From: Devosia sp. 2618
Lineage (GTDB): Bacteria; Pseudomonadota; Alphaproteobacteria; Rhizobiales; Devosiaceae
Reading direction: 5' to 3'
Assembly (NCBI RefSeq): GCF_040546815.1
Contig: NZ_JBEPOO010000001.1
Location: 1,116,001-1,180,000 of the forward strand
DNA length: 64,000 nucleotides
A program made the translations under genes and the position numbers. Of the stretch, positions 8,514 through 17,033 are shown piece by piece. Every line of letters begins with the position of its first letter. Position 1 is the stretch's first letter. Under the pieces are notes generated by a model, which did not search any database, had not been told where the DNA came from, and was given only the letters and a program-made list of their open reading frames with translations.

Positions 8514-9221
8514 CTAGATGGATTTGAGGCCGACTCTCTCCTCCAGTTTGGCGGCGGCTTCTTTGCGTTCGCTGTAGCGGGAGGTGAGGTAGTTGGCGGC
8601 GGGGCGGTTTAGGAGGGTGAATTTGACGAGTTCTTCCATCACGTCGACGACGCGGTCGTAGTAGGACGACGGCTTCATGCGGCCGGCTTCGTCGAATTCC
8701 TGCCAGGCTTTGGCAACGGAGGATTGGTTGGGGATGGTGACCATGCGCATCCAACGACCGAGGACGCGCATATGGTTGAGGGCGTTAAAGCTCTGCGAGC
8801 CACCGGAGACCTGCATCAGGGCAAGCGTACGCCCCTGGGTGGGACGGACGGCGCCGCCGGGCAGGGGTATCCAGTCGATCTGGGCTTTGAGGACGGCGCT
8901 CATGGCGCCGTGGCGTTCGGGGCTGGTCCAAACCTGACCTTCTGACCAGACCATTGCTTCGCGCAGTTCCTGTACCTTGGGATGATCGTCGGGGGCGTCG
9001 TTGGGCAAAGGCAGGCCATTGGCATGGAATATGCGTACCTCGGCCCCGAATGCTTCGAGCAGGCGTTGGGCTTCGAGCGTCAGGAAACGGCTATAGCTGC
9101 GCTCGCGCAGCGAGCCGTAGAGCATCAGGATGCGTGGTTTGTGGGTGTAGCCGGACTGCGATAGGGCGGCGGCGTCGGGGATGCGCACGGCGCTGGCGAC
9201 GAGATTGGGTAGTTCAGACAA
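8514..9221 (-). CDS. arsH: Arsenical resistance protein ArsH (NADPH-dependent FMN reductase)
   Basis: This 235-residue flavodoxin-like protein has the family signature [11 protein letters not shown] (FMN phosphate loop) near residue 35. SPERHGAMS and [10 protein letters not shown] follow, both characteristic of ArsH. ArsH enzymes oxidise trivalent organoarsenicals or act as general NADPH:FMN oxidoreductases in the cytoplasm. The start overlaps arsC by eight bases, making arsR-arsC-arsH one operon. No arsB or acr3 efflux gene is in view, which is unusual for a complete detoxification set. Confidence 0.93.
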   Translation of the reverse strand: MSELPNLVASAVRIPDAAALSQSGYTHKPRILMLYGSLRERSYSRFLTLEAQRLLEAFGAEVRIFHANGLPLPNDAPDDHPKVQELREAMVWSEGQVWTSPERHGAMSAVLKAQIDWIPLPGGAVRPTQGRTLALMQVSGGSQSFNALNHMRVLGRWMRMVTIPNQSSVAKAWQEFDEAGRMKPSSYYDRVVDVMEELVKFTLLNRPAANYLTSRYSERKEAAAKLEERVGLKSI

Positions 9222-9636
9222 TACGCTTCCCTTCAGGAGAAATGATCACGTCGCCGTCTTCCTTGGTGAAGGGGCCGATGTTTGGGTTTTCGAGAAGATC
9301 GAGCACCGCTTCGGAAGGTCGGGAGAGGCGGACGCCTTTGGCGGTGACGACGAAGGGGCGGTTGATGAGGATGGGGTGGGCCAGCATCGCGTCGAGCAAT
9401 TGGCTGTCGCTCAAATCCGGGTTGCATAGCGAGAGTTCGTCATAGGGCGTGCCTTTTTGGCGGATTGCGGCGCGAACCGACAGACCGGCCTCGGCGATCA
9501 GCCAGACAAGCTTTTCGCGGGTTGGTGGATTGGTCAGGTAGTCGATGATTTCAGGCTCGACGCCGCTTTGGCGGATCATGGCGAGCGTGTTGCGAGACGT
9601 GCCGCATTCGGGATTGTGGTAGATTGTGACGGACAT
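9214..9636 (-). CDS. arsC: Arsenate reductase, glutaredoxin-dependent
   Basis: This 140-residue protein of the ArsC/Spx thioredoxin-like family has the active-site Cys in [10 protein letters not shown] near residue 11. Downstream Arg residues, including INRPFVV and RLSRPSE, correspond to those that bind arsenate. Its length is typical of the glutaredoxin-linked enzyme. It reduces arsenate to arsenite in the cytoplasm. It lies three bases from arsR and overlaps arsH. Confidence 0.95.
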   Translation of the reverse strand: MSVTIYHNPECGTSRNTLAMIRQSGVEPEIIDYLTNPPTREKLVWLIAEAGLSVRAAIRQKGTPYDELSLCNPDLSDSQLLDAMLAHPILINRPFVVTAKGVRLSRPSEAVLDLLENPNIGPFTKEDGDVIISPEGKRIV

Positions 9637-9639
9637 GGA

Positions 9640-10023
9640 TCAGGCCAACTGTTTTGCGTCAGGTGCGCATTTTGGATCGCAGGGCGAGGCGGCGGACAGG
9701 ATGTCGGCGACGGTGGCGCTGACGCCCGGATTGCCCTGGCAGCAGTCCTGCACGAGAAACAGCACGAGATTTTGCATGGCGCTGAGGTCGGCGGTGTAGA
9801 TGATCGAGCGTCCGTCACGGCGTGAAGTGATCAGGCCGGACCGCTCCAGGATCGCCAGATGGGTGGACATGGTGTTGGACGGCGTGCCGATGATGCGGGA
9901 GATTTCGCCGGCAGGGAGGCCTTCTGGTCCCTCGGTGACGAGGGCGCGGAAGGTGGCCAGGCGGGTTTCCTGCGCCAAAGCCGACAGCATGGCGAGATGG
10001 GGCAGTGAAACGAGATTGGCCAT
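9640..10023 (-). CDS. arsR: ArsR-family metalloregulator
   Basis: This winged-helix repressor of about 127 residues has a DNA-recognition region PSNTMSTHLAILERSGLI and the wing RRDGRSIIYTA. Candidate arsenite ligands are the vicinal Cys pair in QDCCQG and the C-terminal SPCDPKCAP. I place the start at ATG 10023 because GGAG lies seven bases upstream. An in-frame ATG at 10035 has no good ribosome site. It heads arsR-arsC-arsH and would release the promoter when arsenite or antimonite binds. A palindrome just upstream is the likely operator. Confidence 0.9.
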   Translation of the reverse strand: MANLVSLPHLAMLSALAQETRLATFRALVTEGPEGLPAGEISRIIGTPSNTMSTHLAILERSGLITSRRDGRSIIYTADLSAMQNLVLFLVQDCCQGNPGVSATVADILSAASPCDPKCAPDAKQLA

Positions 10024-10062
10024 TGTCGTCTCCATCGGCTGATATTCGTTGTTTCCGGAATA

Positions 10063-10110
10063 ATCGAAATGAAAGGATTCGACAATAGTTATTTCGATAG
10101 TTCTCGAAAT
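10063..10110 (-). promoter_or_regulatory. Candidate ArsR operator
   Basis: A perfect seven-base inverted repeat, ATTTCGA (10091-10097) and TCGAAAT (10104-10110), lies 68-87 bases upstream of arsR. A related ATCGAAAT/ATTCGA pair is at 10063-10083. The repeated TCGAAAT half-sites just before an arsR start fit autoregulation. Confidence 0.5.
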
Positions 10111-10135
10111 GAGGTGTGGTTAGCCGCGCGATGTT

Positions 10136-10160
10136 GTCAGGGCCTTGGTTAAGCCCTGAC
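10136..10160. terminator. Hairpin downstream of tonB
   Basis: GTCAGGGC and GCCCTGAC form a perfect eight-base-pair stem with a nine-base loop, 31 bases beyond the tonB stop. There is no T run on either side, so it is a weak or factor-assisted terminator at best. Confidence 0.4.
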
Positions 10161-10190
10161 CTTGTGGCTATCGTCCGGTTAGACCTACGC

Positions 10191-11123
10191 CTAGCGGATC
10201 TGGAACCGTACTGGGACCGTCAGGGTAAGCTGGCCGTTGACGAGGCCAGCGGGAGGGACTGGGACGGGTGAGGCGCGGTTGATCATCTCGAGCGTCGCCT
10301 GATCGAGGGCGGGGTGGCCGGACGTGCCCGAGACGCGGGCGTTGAGGACGCGGCCGTTGGCGTCGATGGTGAAGGTGAGCTGTGCCGTGCCCTGTTCGCG
10401 CCGTTGTACCGAGGTGTTTGGATAGCGACGGTTGCGGTCGAGATGGGCCATCAGCGTCGCCTGCCACTTGGCCGGCGAGACCGATGGCGCAGGCGATGGC
10501 TGGGCGGCAGGCGGCGGCGCTGCTGGCTTTTCTGCGGGAGCTGCAGCGCGGGGGGCGCTGGCGGTTGATTGCTGCTGGGTGGGCGTTGGCGGCGTCTGTT
10601 TGCGACGGTCGGCCAGACGCGGCGACATGGCTACCGGCAATGGGACGGCGGGATCAATTGCCTCGACCAGGTCGGGCACGACTTCTTCTTCGGGCTCTGG
10701 CTCGGGAACAGGTTCTGGCTCAGCCTCGGGTTCGGGCAGGGGCTCTACCTCTGGCTCGATCTCTGGTTCAGGTTCGATTTCCGGCTCGGGTTCGGGCTCA
10801 GGTTCGACCTGAGGTTCAGGTTCCGGTTCGGGCGTGATTTCTTCCGGTTCCGGGGGCGCTTCCTGCTCCATTGAGGCGGGCGTGAGGTCAGGGCCCAGGT
10901 CAAGTTCTTCGGGCGACATGAACTCTTCCGCCAGATCGATCATGATCGCGGGCTCTCCGCCACCGGCCATTTCCATGGCTTCGACAGGACGCGTGCTGAA
11001 CCAATAGAGCGCGCCGCCCTGCAGGGCGACGACCACGAACAGTGCCCCGGCCCAAAGAGCCGCATCGCGGCCGGAAAGACCTTCAAGCGAGCTGGTGCCG
11101 ACGCGTTCCCCAGCCCTGGTCAC
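10191..11123 (-). CDS. tonB: Energy transducer TonB
   Basis: This 310-residue protein has an N-terminal cytoplasmic tail and one membrane segment (about residues 22-44, [18 protein letters not shown]). A long Glu-Pro repeat region (about 85-150) is followed by a Pro/Ala linker. The C-terminal TonB domain (about 225-310) contains [10 protein letters not shown], and [11 protein letters not shown] precedes VPVRFQIR. It links the proton motive force harvested by ExbB/ExbD to outer-membrane receptors. It overlaps exbD by four bases. The Glu-Pro tract is more acidic than the Glu-Pro/Lys-Pro mix of Escherichia coli TonB. Confidence 0.93.
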   Translation of the reverse strand: MTRAGERVGTSSLEGLSGRDAALWAGALFVVVALQGGALYWFSTRPVEAMEMAGGGEPAIMIDLAEEFMSPEELDLGPDLTPASMEQEAPPEPEEITPEPEPEPQVEPEPEPEPEIEPEPEIEPEVEPLPEPEAEPEPVPEPEPEEEVVPDLVEAIDPAVPLPVAMSPRLADRRKQTPPTPTQQQSTASAPRAAAPAEKPAAPPPAAQPSPAPSVSPAKWQATLMAHLDRNRRYPNTSVQRREQGTAQLTFTIDANGRVLNARVSGTSGHPALDQATLEMINRASPVPVPPAGLVNGQLTLTVPVRFQIR

Positions 11124-11578
11124 TGGGCCACTCCCACGACAGGTGCTGCTGCAGGGGCGATGGTTTCCAATCCGACCAGGGCAATCTTGAGGTAACCGGC
11201 CTGCCGCAACTGGTTCATCAGCGCCATGAGATCGCCATAGGCGACGACTTCATCGGCGCGGAGGAAAATGCGGGCTTCCTTGTCGCCGCTGGTGACCACG
11301 TCGAGCGCTGGACCGATGCCGTCGCGTGTCACAACGTTATCGCCTACGGCGACGCTAAGGTCGGGCTTGAGGGTGACGTAGAGCGGTTTGTCGGGGCGTG
11401 GCTGTGGCGTTGCCGTCGAGGCCGGGAGGTCGACATTGATATCCACGGTGGCCAAAGGGGCGGCCACCATGAAGATGATCAGCAGGACCAGCATGACGTC
11501 GATGAACGGCGTGACGTTGATCTCGTGGCTTTCCGTCAGGTCATCACCATCGGATGACTCTCTTACGCTCCCGGCCAT
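11120..11578 (-). CDS. exbD: TonB-system biopolymer transport protein ExbD
   Basis: This 152-residue protein has one N-terminal membrane helix carrying the conserved Asp in [18 protein letters not shown] near residue 27. A periplasmic domain with VDLPAS follows. It works with ExbB as the proton-driven motor for TonB in the inner membrane. The start abuts the exbB stop, and its own stop overlaps the tonB start, so exbB-exbD-tonB are co-translated. Confidence 0.95.
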   Translation of the reverse strand: MAGSVRESSDGDDLTESHEINVTPFIDVMLVLLIIFMVAAPLATVDINVDLPASTATPQPRPDKPLYVTLKPDLSVAVGDNVVTRDGIGPALDVVTSGDKEARIFLRADEVVAYGDLMALMNQLRQAGYLKIALVGLETIAPAAAPVVGVAQ

Positions 11579-12525
11579 CAGTTGCCCCCAGCCGTGCGGG
11601 TGGCATCTAGATCGCGGGAGACCAGGCGTTCAACGCCGCTCGCTGCATCGCCGAGCAGTTGGCGATAGCCTGCAATGGCGCGCGAGAAGGCGTTGTAGAT
11701 GACCACTGCGGGGATGGCGGCGACCAGTCCGATGGCGGTTGCCAAGAGGGCCTCGGCGATGCCGGGGGCCACGATGGCCAGATTGGTGGTCTGGGATTCA
11801 GAGATGCTGATAAAGGAATTCATGATGCCCCACACCGTGCCGAACAGGCCAACGAAGGGGGATACGGAACCGACCGTCGCGAGGATGCCGGTGCCGCGCG
11901 AAATGCGGCGGCCTGCTGCCAGCTCGATGCGGCGCAGCCGCGAGGAGACGCGTTCCTTAAGACCATCGCCGGCATCCGGCGTTGCGGCGCTGCCGGTCAT
12001 CTCCAACTCTTCCTTGGCGGCGCTGAGCAGCAGGGCACCAATGCCCCGGCGTTTGCCCAAAGTGGCGACAGCGTCGTCCAGTGTGCGCGATCCGGTGATG
12101 ACGCTGCGGGCCTTGCGCACGCGGCGCTTTGCGCCAGCGAGTTCAAGTATTTTGGCAACGAGAATGGTCCAGGTGACGAGCGAGGCCACCGCCAGACCGA
12201 TCATGACGCCTTTGACGACCCAGTCGGCCTGCATGTACATGCCGTATGGGGAAAGATCATGCGGCAGTGCTGCGGATGGTACGGCGTAGACGGTTGGTTC
12301 TGGTGCTGTAGCTGGTGCGTCGGGTGTGACGACCTCAACGGGCGCGGGCGTTTCGGCCGGTGCTGGCGTTGGCGGCTCCACGGCTTCCGGCTGTTGTTCG
12401 ACGACGGGCGCCGGCGTCGTTGGCACTTCCTGCGCTGAGGGGGCCGCGACCAGCCCAAGCCAGGCCGCCGTCAACAATGGGTAGAAAAAGCGTGCCGTCG
12501 GGCGACGTACTGGGCGATGCAACAT
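11578..12525 (-). CDS. exbB: TonB-system energizer ExbB with N-terminal Pro-rich extension
   Basis: This 315-residue ExbB/TolQ-family proton channel has a probable signal peptide (residues 1-31), then a Pro/Glu/Ala/Thr-rich stretch (about 32-85). Membrane helices lie around 100-125, 205-235 and 250-280. Conserved family segments include RGIGALLLSAAKEE and VGLFGTVWGIMNSF. The extension before the first core helix is common in alphaproteobacterial ExbB but absent from E. coli ExbB. It is first gene of exbB-exbD-tonB. A strong hairpin separates it from the receptor gene upstream. Confidence 0.93.
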   Translation of the reverse strand: MLHRPVRRPTARFFYPLLTAAWLGLVAAPSAQEVPTTPAPVVEQQPEAVEPPTPAPAETPAPVEVVTPDAPATAPEPTVYAVPSAALPHDLSPYGMYMQADWVVKGVMIGLAVASLVTWTILVAKILELAGAKRRVRKARSVITGSRTLDDAVATLGKRRGIGALLLSAAKEELEMTGSAATPDAGDGLKERVSSRLRRIELAAGRRISRGTGILATVGSVSPFVGLFGTVWGIMNSFISISESQTTNLAIVAPGIAEALLATAIGLVAAIPAVVIYNAFSRAIAGYRQLLGDAASGVERLVSRDLDATRTAGGN

Positions 12526-12556
12526 GTAATCGACCTTCCGGGAAATAACGAAAATG

Positions 12557-12580
12557 GCGTCTCTCCGGTGGGAGAGACGC
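12557..12580. terminator. Bidirectional-looking terminator after the TonB-dependent receptor
   Basis: A perfect ten-base-pair stem, GCGTCTCTCC with GGAGAGACGC and a four-base loop, lies 20 bases past the receptor stop. On the reverse strand it is followed by CATTTTCGTTATTT, and on the forward strand by CTGGACTTTTTT. It should separate receptor transcription from exbB, or reduce read-through. Confidence 0.75.
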
Positions 12581-12600
12581 TGGACTTTTTTGGCGTGGTC

Positions 12601-14637
12601 TTAGAACTTGGCGGTGGCCGAGACGAACACGCTGCGGCCTGCCTCGCGGAAGAAGGAGTCAGTGCTTGGCTGGGTGTCGAAGATGTTGTTGACGCCACCG
12701 CGCAGTGTGAGGTTGTCGTTCACATCATAGGCCAGCGAGGCATTGACCAGCGCATAGGGCTCGACAACGGAAGCCACAAAACCCGTTGGGCCAGAGGCCT
12801 TGCTGACCTGCTCGCTGAAGTAATCGAGCGAGGCCGACAGCGACAGCTGCTCGGTTGCCTGCCAGTCGATCGAAGTGTGGAACGACATGGCTGGTTCAGC
12901 GGCGAGCGGCAGGCCGGTCGAGACGTTGACGGCTTCGAACAGGTAGGTGAACGAGCTGGTCCACGACAGGTCTTCCATCAGCGGCACGGTGAGGCCGCCT
13001 TCGATGCCCGAGGTGCGGGCCTGCTGCACGTTCATGCGGCCAACGATCGGACGCCCGCTTGGCTCATAGCCAAGCAGCTCACCGATGATGATCTTGTTGT
13101 CGATCTCATTGTAGAAATAGGTGAGGTTGGCTGCCCAGCCATCGCGCTCAAAATTGGCGCCGATTTCCCAACTGTCGCTGGTTTCTGGCTGCAGGTCTGG
13201 ATTGCCAGCCATCAGGCAGCCGCCCGGGCCGGTGATGCCACCGCAACCGCGGCCGCCGGACGGAGCGAGGAAGCCGACATCAAGCTCGCGCAGGCCGGGA
13301 GCCTTGAAGCCCTGCGACCAGCCGCCCTTGATCGTCAGATCGTCGGTCAGCGAGTAAACCAGATAAGCGCGCGGCGAGAGATGCGAGCCGAACTTTTCGT
13401 GCTGGTCCAGGCGCAGGCCGGTGGTCAGGGCCAAAGAGTCGGTGAGGCTTATATTGCTTTCGGCGAACACGGCGCCGCTCAGCAGTTCTGCCACCGGCGA
13501 GGCGTTCGGATTGAGCGGGCTTGGCTTGCCCAGATTGACAGGATCTTCGAGACGTTCGTGGCGAAGGCTGCCGCCGACGGTCAGATGCTGTGGCCAGATC
13601 AGGTCGAAGGGAATGACCAGCTTGCCGTCCAGTTCGCTGCCCTGGAACGTGATCGACTGGGCGCCCTTGTTCTCGGTGTATTCGGTCATGCCGGTGATGG
13701 TCGAAGTGCCAAAGCCCCAGTCGCCGACATGGCGGAGCGAACCGGCAATGCGCTGCACTTCGGTTGGGTTGGTGGTGGGCACGCCGCCGACATCGACGAA
13801 CTCGACATAGTCCTGCTTGCCGAGCGAAAGCTCGGCATCGATGACGTGGTTGGCGTCTGGCGTAAAGGTCAGGCGGCCCGTCAGATCGTAGCTATCAACG
13901 CCGCGCTTGCCGTCAACGCCGGCGAGGGTGTCGTTGTCCGGGGAAGTGCTGCTGATGCTGCCGAAGCCGGTGAAGGCGAGGGTGTTGTCGATCAGCGGAG
14001 CGCTGACATAGCCGCTGAGCTTACGCGCGCCACCCGTGATGCCATCGGTGGGCATCACGACTTCAGCGGTGACCGAACCCGAGACCGCCTGGCGATCTTT
14101 CTTGGTGATGATGTTGACGACGCCGCCCATGGCGTCCGAGCCATAAAGGGTCGACATCGGGCCGCGCACCACCTCAATGCGCTCGATGGCTTCCACTGGC
14201 AGCCAGTCGAGATCGCCATTGTAGTGGCGAAGGAACGAGTTGGCGCCGGCGACGCGCTTGCCGTCGATCAGGATGAGCGTGTAGCTTGACCCCAGGCCGC
14301 GCAGGGAAATGCCCTTGGTGCCATTGCTGCCGTAACCGACATTGACGCCGGGTGAAGTGCGAAGCGCCTGCGTGATATCGGTGGAGCCATGCTTGGCGAG
14401 ATCCTGATTGCTCACCACCGAAATGCTGGCGGGCGCATCACGCGTGCTGGTGGACACCGAAGAGGCCGAAACCACCAATTCCTGCAGCACCAGCGTATCG
14501 CCGACGACAACATAGACCTCGGTATCTTCAGGCGTCGCAACTTGTGCCAGTGCCGTGCCGGCCAGCAAAGCCAGCGTTAAGGTCGTTGCACCCAGGATTT
14601 TGAAGGGGCGGAAAACGGTCTTCGGATCGAGGGGCAT
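12601..14637 (-). CDS. TonB-dependent outer-membrane receptor
   Basis: This 678-residue receptor has a signal peptide (cleavage near TALAQ, residue 31) and a TonB-box-like segment (LQELVVSAS). The plug domain runs to about residue 170 and includes SLRGLGSSYTLILIDGKRV and the very conserved RIEVVRGPMSTLYGSDAMGG, followed by VVNIITKK. A 22-strand barrel ends in an aromatic Phe (TAKF). The layout is that of FepA/CirA-type iron-siderophore receptors. A short disulphide-like loop (GRGCGGITGPGGC) lies near residue 460. It imports a large ligand across the outer membrane using the adjacent exbBD-tonB. The ligand is unproven. No cobalamin riboswitch is seen upstream, which argues against BtuB. The 300 bases upstream of it hold no gene that I can support. 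Confidence 0.9.
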   Translation of the reverse strand: MPLDPKTVFRPFKILGATTLTLALLAGTALAQVATPEDTEVYVVVGDTLVLQELVVSASSVSTSTRDAPASISVVSNQDLAKHGSTDITQALRTSPGVNVGYGSNGTKGISLRGLGSSYTLILIDGKRVAGANSFLRHYNGDLDWLPVEAIERIEVVRGPMSTLYGSDAMGGVVNIITKKDRQAVSGSVTAEVVMPTDGITGGARKLSGYVSAPLIDNTLAFTGFGSISSTSPDNDTLAGVDGKRGVDSYDLTGRLTFTPDANHVIDAELSLGKQDYVEFVDVGGVPTTNPTEVQRIAGSLRHVGDWGFGTSTITGMTEYTENKGAQSITFQGSELDGKLVIPFDLIWPQHLTVGGSLRHERLEDPVNLGKPSPLNPNASPVAELLSGAVFAESNISLTDSLALTTGLRLDQHEKFGSHLSPRAYLVYSLTDDLTIKGGWSQGFKAPGLRELDVGFLAPSGGRGCGGITGPGGCLMAGNPDLQPETSDSWEIGANFERDGWAANLTYFYNEIDNKIIIGELLGYEPSGRPIVGRMNVQQARTSGIEGGLTVPLMEDLSWTSSFTYLFEAVNVSTGLPLAAEPAMSFHTSIDWQATEQLSLSASLDYFSEQVSKASGPTGFVASVVEPYALVNASLAYDVNDNLTLRGGVNNIFDTQPSTDSFFREAGRSVFVSATAKF

Positions 14638-14945
14638 TGTGGCGGCTCCGTGGCAAAAATAGGACTAACGTCCGGAGCGCCTAGATAAGATGACGGAACG
14701 AGTCAACTTAACGATTTGAGAGATCGGTCTGCAAAAAGCCTGATACCCGCAGATATTATGACAAAACCAGTCGTCTTGGTGCGTTGCAATGTCGCACCGT
14801 GGTTTTGAACGAGGGGGCGCTGGGGCGTTGGAATGCGATTCTGATGGTTCGTTAACAGAGTTTTAAGCCAATCCGATTCGGCGGCCCCTGGTGACTGCGG
14901 AGAGGGCGAAGCTTGGAAGGTCGTTGCGCGCCTCTTTGGGCATAG

Positions 14946-14973
14946 AAAAAGGCCCGCATTTGGCGGGCCTTTT
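14946..14973. terminator. Rho-independent terminator after the YidB-like gene
   Basis: AAAAAGGCCCGC, a five-base loop and GCGGGCCTTTT form a strong stem with T runs on both strands. It lies 31 bases past the stop of the reverse-strand YidB-like gene and can also act on forward transcripts. Confidence 0.8.
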
Positions 14974-15003
14974 GGAGCTTGGAAAACTACTGCGCGAGAG
15001 CGC

Positions 15004-15496
15004 CTATGACGAGGTAACGCGATTGCGGATTTCGTCGTCGGTGGACGGGAAGTTGCCCTCCGGAGTGGCGCGGTCGACGGCATCAGGAATGGCCTTGGAC
15101 AGGCGGGCCAACAGGTCGTCGTAGGAAAGGCCTGTCTGCTGGGCGATTGCTCAGCGTGTCCTTGCCAATCGCGTTCTCGACCTGATTGGAGGTCAGGCCC
15201 TGCGTGGGTACGCCGGGGGTGATCCAGGAGTCCGCCTGCGCCTGGTGGCCGGAGTTGCGGAAGGTGTCCAGCAGGTCATTGAGCCCACCCATCAGGGAGC
15301 CGCCGACATTGTTGGCTGTCTGGCCGACGACCTGACCAGCCTGGTTGACGGTGGAGCCGAGATTGCCGGTGCTGCCCGGCAATTGGCCCGCACCGGCGTT
15401 GCCGAGCATCTGGCCAAGTTTGTCGCGGTTTTGGTACCCAGCCACGGCGACCAGTCCCAGAAGCGCAAGTAGAGAAGGCATCCCATTGTTTGCCAT
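15004..15496 (-). pseudogene. YidB-family (DUF937) protein, frameshifted
   Basis: The N-terminal frame (from ATG 15496) gives a hydrophobic start (MPSLLALLGLVAV), a Gly/Asn-rich linker and the YidB-type segment QADSWITPG...LTSNQVENAIGKDTLS. It then leaves the family pattern. In a second frame the expected continuation appears: AIAQQTGLSYDDLLARLS followed by IPDAVDRATPEG, with a stop at 15004-15006. The junction is near 15150, where AGCA stands where AGCGCA would restore the frame, so a two-base GC loss is the simplest reading. The terminator sits properly after the second-frame stop. Function of the family is not established. It is often linked to envelope or stress genes. Confidence 0.65.
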
Positions 15497-15520
15497 ATCA
15501 ATTCTCCTCTTGAAAGAGAC

Positions 15521-15778
15521 TTAGACCCGGCGACGGCCAGCGATCAGGCCCCAGACGAACAGGACAATGATTGCGCCGACGATGGCGCCGATCAGGCCTG
15601 CGCCTTCACCGGGGGCGTACCAGCCGAGTGCCTGGCCGAGATAAGAGGCCACGAACGCGCCGACGATGCCCAGGATGGTGGTCAGGATGAACCCAGACGG
15701 CTCGTTGCTGCCGGGCATAATAAACTTGGCAACAACGCCAGCGATGAAACCGATAATAATAGTCCAGAGAATGCCCAT
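15521..15778 (-). CDS. GlsB/YeaQ/YmgE-family stress-response membrane protein
   Basis: This 85-residue protein is almost entirely three hydrophobic helices with Gly-rich packing: GILWTIIIGFIAGVVAKFIMPG, a middle GFILTTILGIVGAFVASYLG, and a last GLIGAIVGAIIVLFVWGLI ending RRRV. This is the compact transglycosylase-associated membrane protein family, found in the inner membrane and often induced by general stress. It lies just downstream on the reverse strand from a possible small hypothetical gene and upstream of the YidB-like gene. Confidence 0.9.
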   Translation of the reverse strand: MGILWTIIIGFIAGVVAKFIMPGSNEPSGFILTTILGIVGAFVASYLGQALGWYAPGEGAGLIGAIVGAIIVLFVWGLIAGRRRV

Positions 15779-16013
15779 GCTAACCTCCGAGATGAAGACA
15801 GCTATTCAAACGGCGGGCGCGGGATTTAGTTGCTCGCCGCTACGCGATTTACGGAACGAGGGACGCAACGGGCAAATGTTGGCCGGGGCGCTGACTTGGG
15901 GTAGCAAATAGTTGCCGGGTAGCGGGGTGGCCTTTCCGGTCGTCCGTCGGCTGCGCTTTTTGATTCACCGCAAGCAAAGCCACTGTTGTGGACGTAGCGA
16001 TACGGTTTTGGGT

Positions 16014-16244
16014 CTAGCCCTCAAGCTCGGCTATCAATTCGGTGCCGACCGCCGGATTTCCGCGGTTGACCCCGACTACAATAAAGGTCTGCCCAAGAAA
16101 CGTAAGCTTCGTGCCATTGGCTATCTCGGAAATGTATTGGATACGGAATATGTACCTATCAATGCCGCTGTCGAGGGTTGTAGTCTTGGACTGGCCAAGA
16201 AGCTTGTATTTCCCTTTTCCGTCGACGGAAATAATTCTCGGCAC
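16014..16244 (-). CDS. Small hypothetical protein in an AT-richer island
   Basis: This 76-residue ORF starts at GTG 16244. The translation has alternating beta-strand patterns (IDRYIFRIQYIS, then TKLTFLGQTFIVVGV) and ends TELIAELEG. The second half vaguely resembles phage head-tail adaptor strands, but I cannot name a family. The frame stays open upstream to a stop immediately beside a (GAAA)10 tract, with no better start codon. The ribosome site is poor. Codon use is less GC-biased than in the neighbours, suggesting transfer or decay. An overlapping forward ORF at 15912-16283 looks less protein-like. Confidence 0.35.
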   Translation of the reverse strand: MPRIISVDGKGKYKLLGQSKTTTLDSGIDRYIFRIQYISEIANGTKLTFLGQTFIVVGVNRGNPAVGTELIAELEG

Positions 16245-16307
16245 GAGTTGAATTTTGTCCGTATATTGAATATTACTGAGTAATAGTATTTGTTGTTTGA
16301 TTAATTA

Positions 16308-16348
<41 letters not shown>

Positions 16349-16604
16349 GTTCTGCGGCTGCAATGAGTGACTGTTGATCCAGCCGATGCCGAGATTGCTA
16401 GGCCGCAGTCCTTACGGATACGTGAAACTGTATGTATAGGTGGCGGTAACGGTGCTGTTGTACTGCACCGTCCAGTGCTCGATTTTTCACAGCACTGAAA
16501 TCATCGCTTGTTCGCGTCGTCTAAGGAGGGGCCGCTCGACGCCGCCGTGAGGATGCGGGGGCATATCAATCGCGGCCCAGATAAGTGGAGTCTTGCTCGG
16601 CGGT

Positions 16605-16754
16605 TTAAACGGCGCGCGAAGTGAAGACGAGGCTGGCGACCTGGGATACGGCACTGGTGGTGACGTTGAACGCGCCGACCCAGAACCAAACAAGAAACAG
16701 CGCGGTCACGGCGGACGACAGGCCAAAAGCGAATGGTCGGAAGAGTGTGCGCAT
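16605..16754 (-). CDS. 49-residue single-pass membrane protein
   Basis: This short ORF runs from ATG 16754 to TAA 16605. GGAG lies seven bases upstream of the ATG, a good ribosome site. The protein begins MRTLFRPFAF, has one hydrophobic helix (about residues 9-28, with ALFLVWFWVGAF) and a short polar tail ending FTSRAV. Codon use has GC-rich third positions like true genes here. Family is unknown. It lies alone between the microsatellite region and the type I secretion genes. Confidence 0.5.
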   Translation of the reverse strand: MRTLFRPFAFGLSSAVTALFLVWFWVGAFNVTTSAVSQVASLVFTSRAV

Positions 16755-17033
16755 CGTGACGCTCCAGTACTTCTGAATAGTCTAGTCTGTCCTGGTTAAC
16801 GCACCGTCTCAGGATTTGTTCGGTTGTAGTGCTAGTATCACCAATTTGTGGTTGAAACGCCTGGGCTCACTGTGGTGAGCCAGCCGTAGGCGAGCGTCGA
16901 GAACAAGATTGGCACTGTCCCGCCGGCAGACCGCCGAGAGACGGGTCAACCTGGCTTCTGGCTGCGACAAAGTTCAAGAATGTCCACGACCTCGGGAGTT
17001 TTTGAAGGCCACCAGGAACCCGGTTTATTGCGC

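Noticed and set aside
10680..10850. DNA tandem repeat
   Set aside because: The GGTTC/GGCTC pattern is explained by the Glu-Pro repeats of TonB and is not an independent DNA element.
12517..14289. Long forward ORF of 590 codons
   Set aside because: It is antisense to the TonB-dependent receptor, whose translation matches known receptor motifs. The forward frame is a by-product of GC-rich codon positions.
14638..14760. Fur or RirA iron box upstream of the receptor
   Set aside because: There is a TTGACT hexamer, but no palindrome or hexamer set that I could match to an iron box with confidence.
12517..15500. Insertion sequence explaining the frameshifted YidB gene
   Set aside because: No terminal inverted repeats, target duplications or transposase-like protein were found around it. 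A two-base indel is sufficient.
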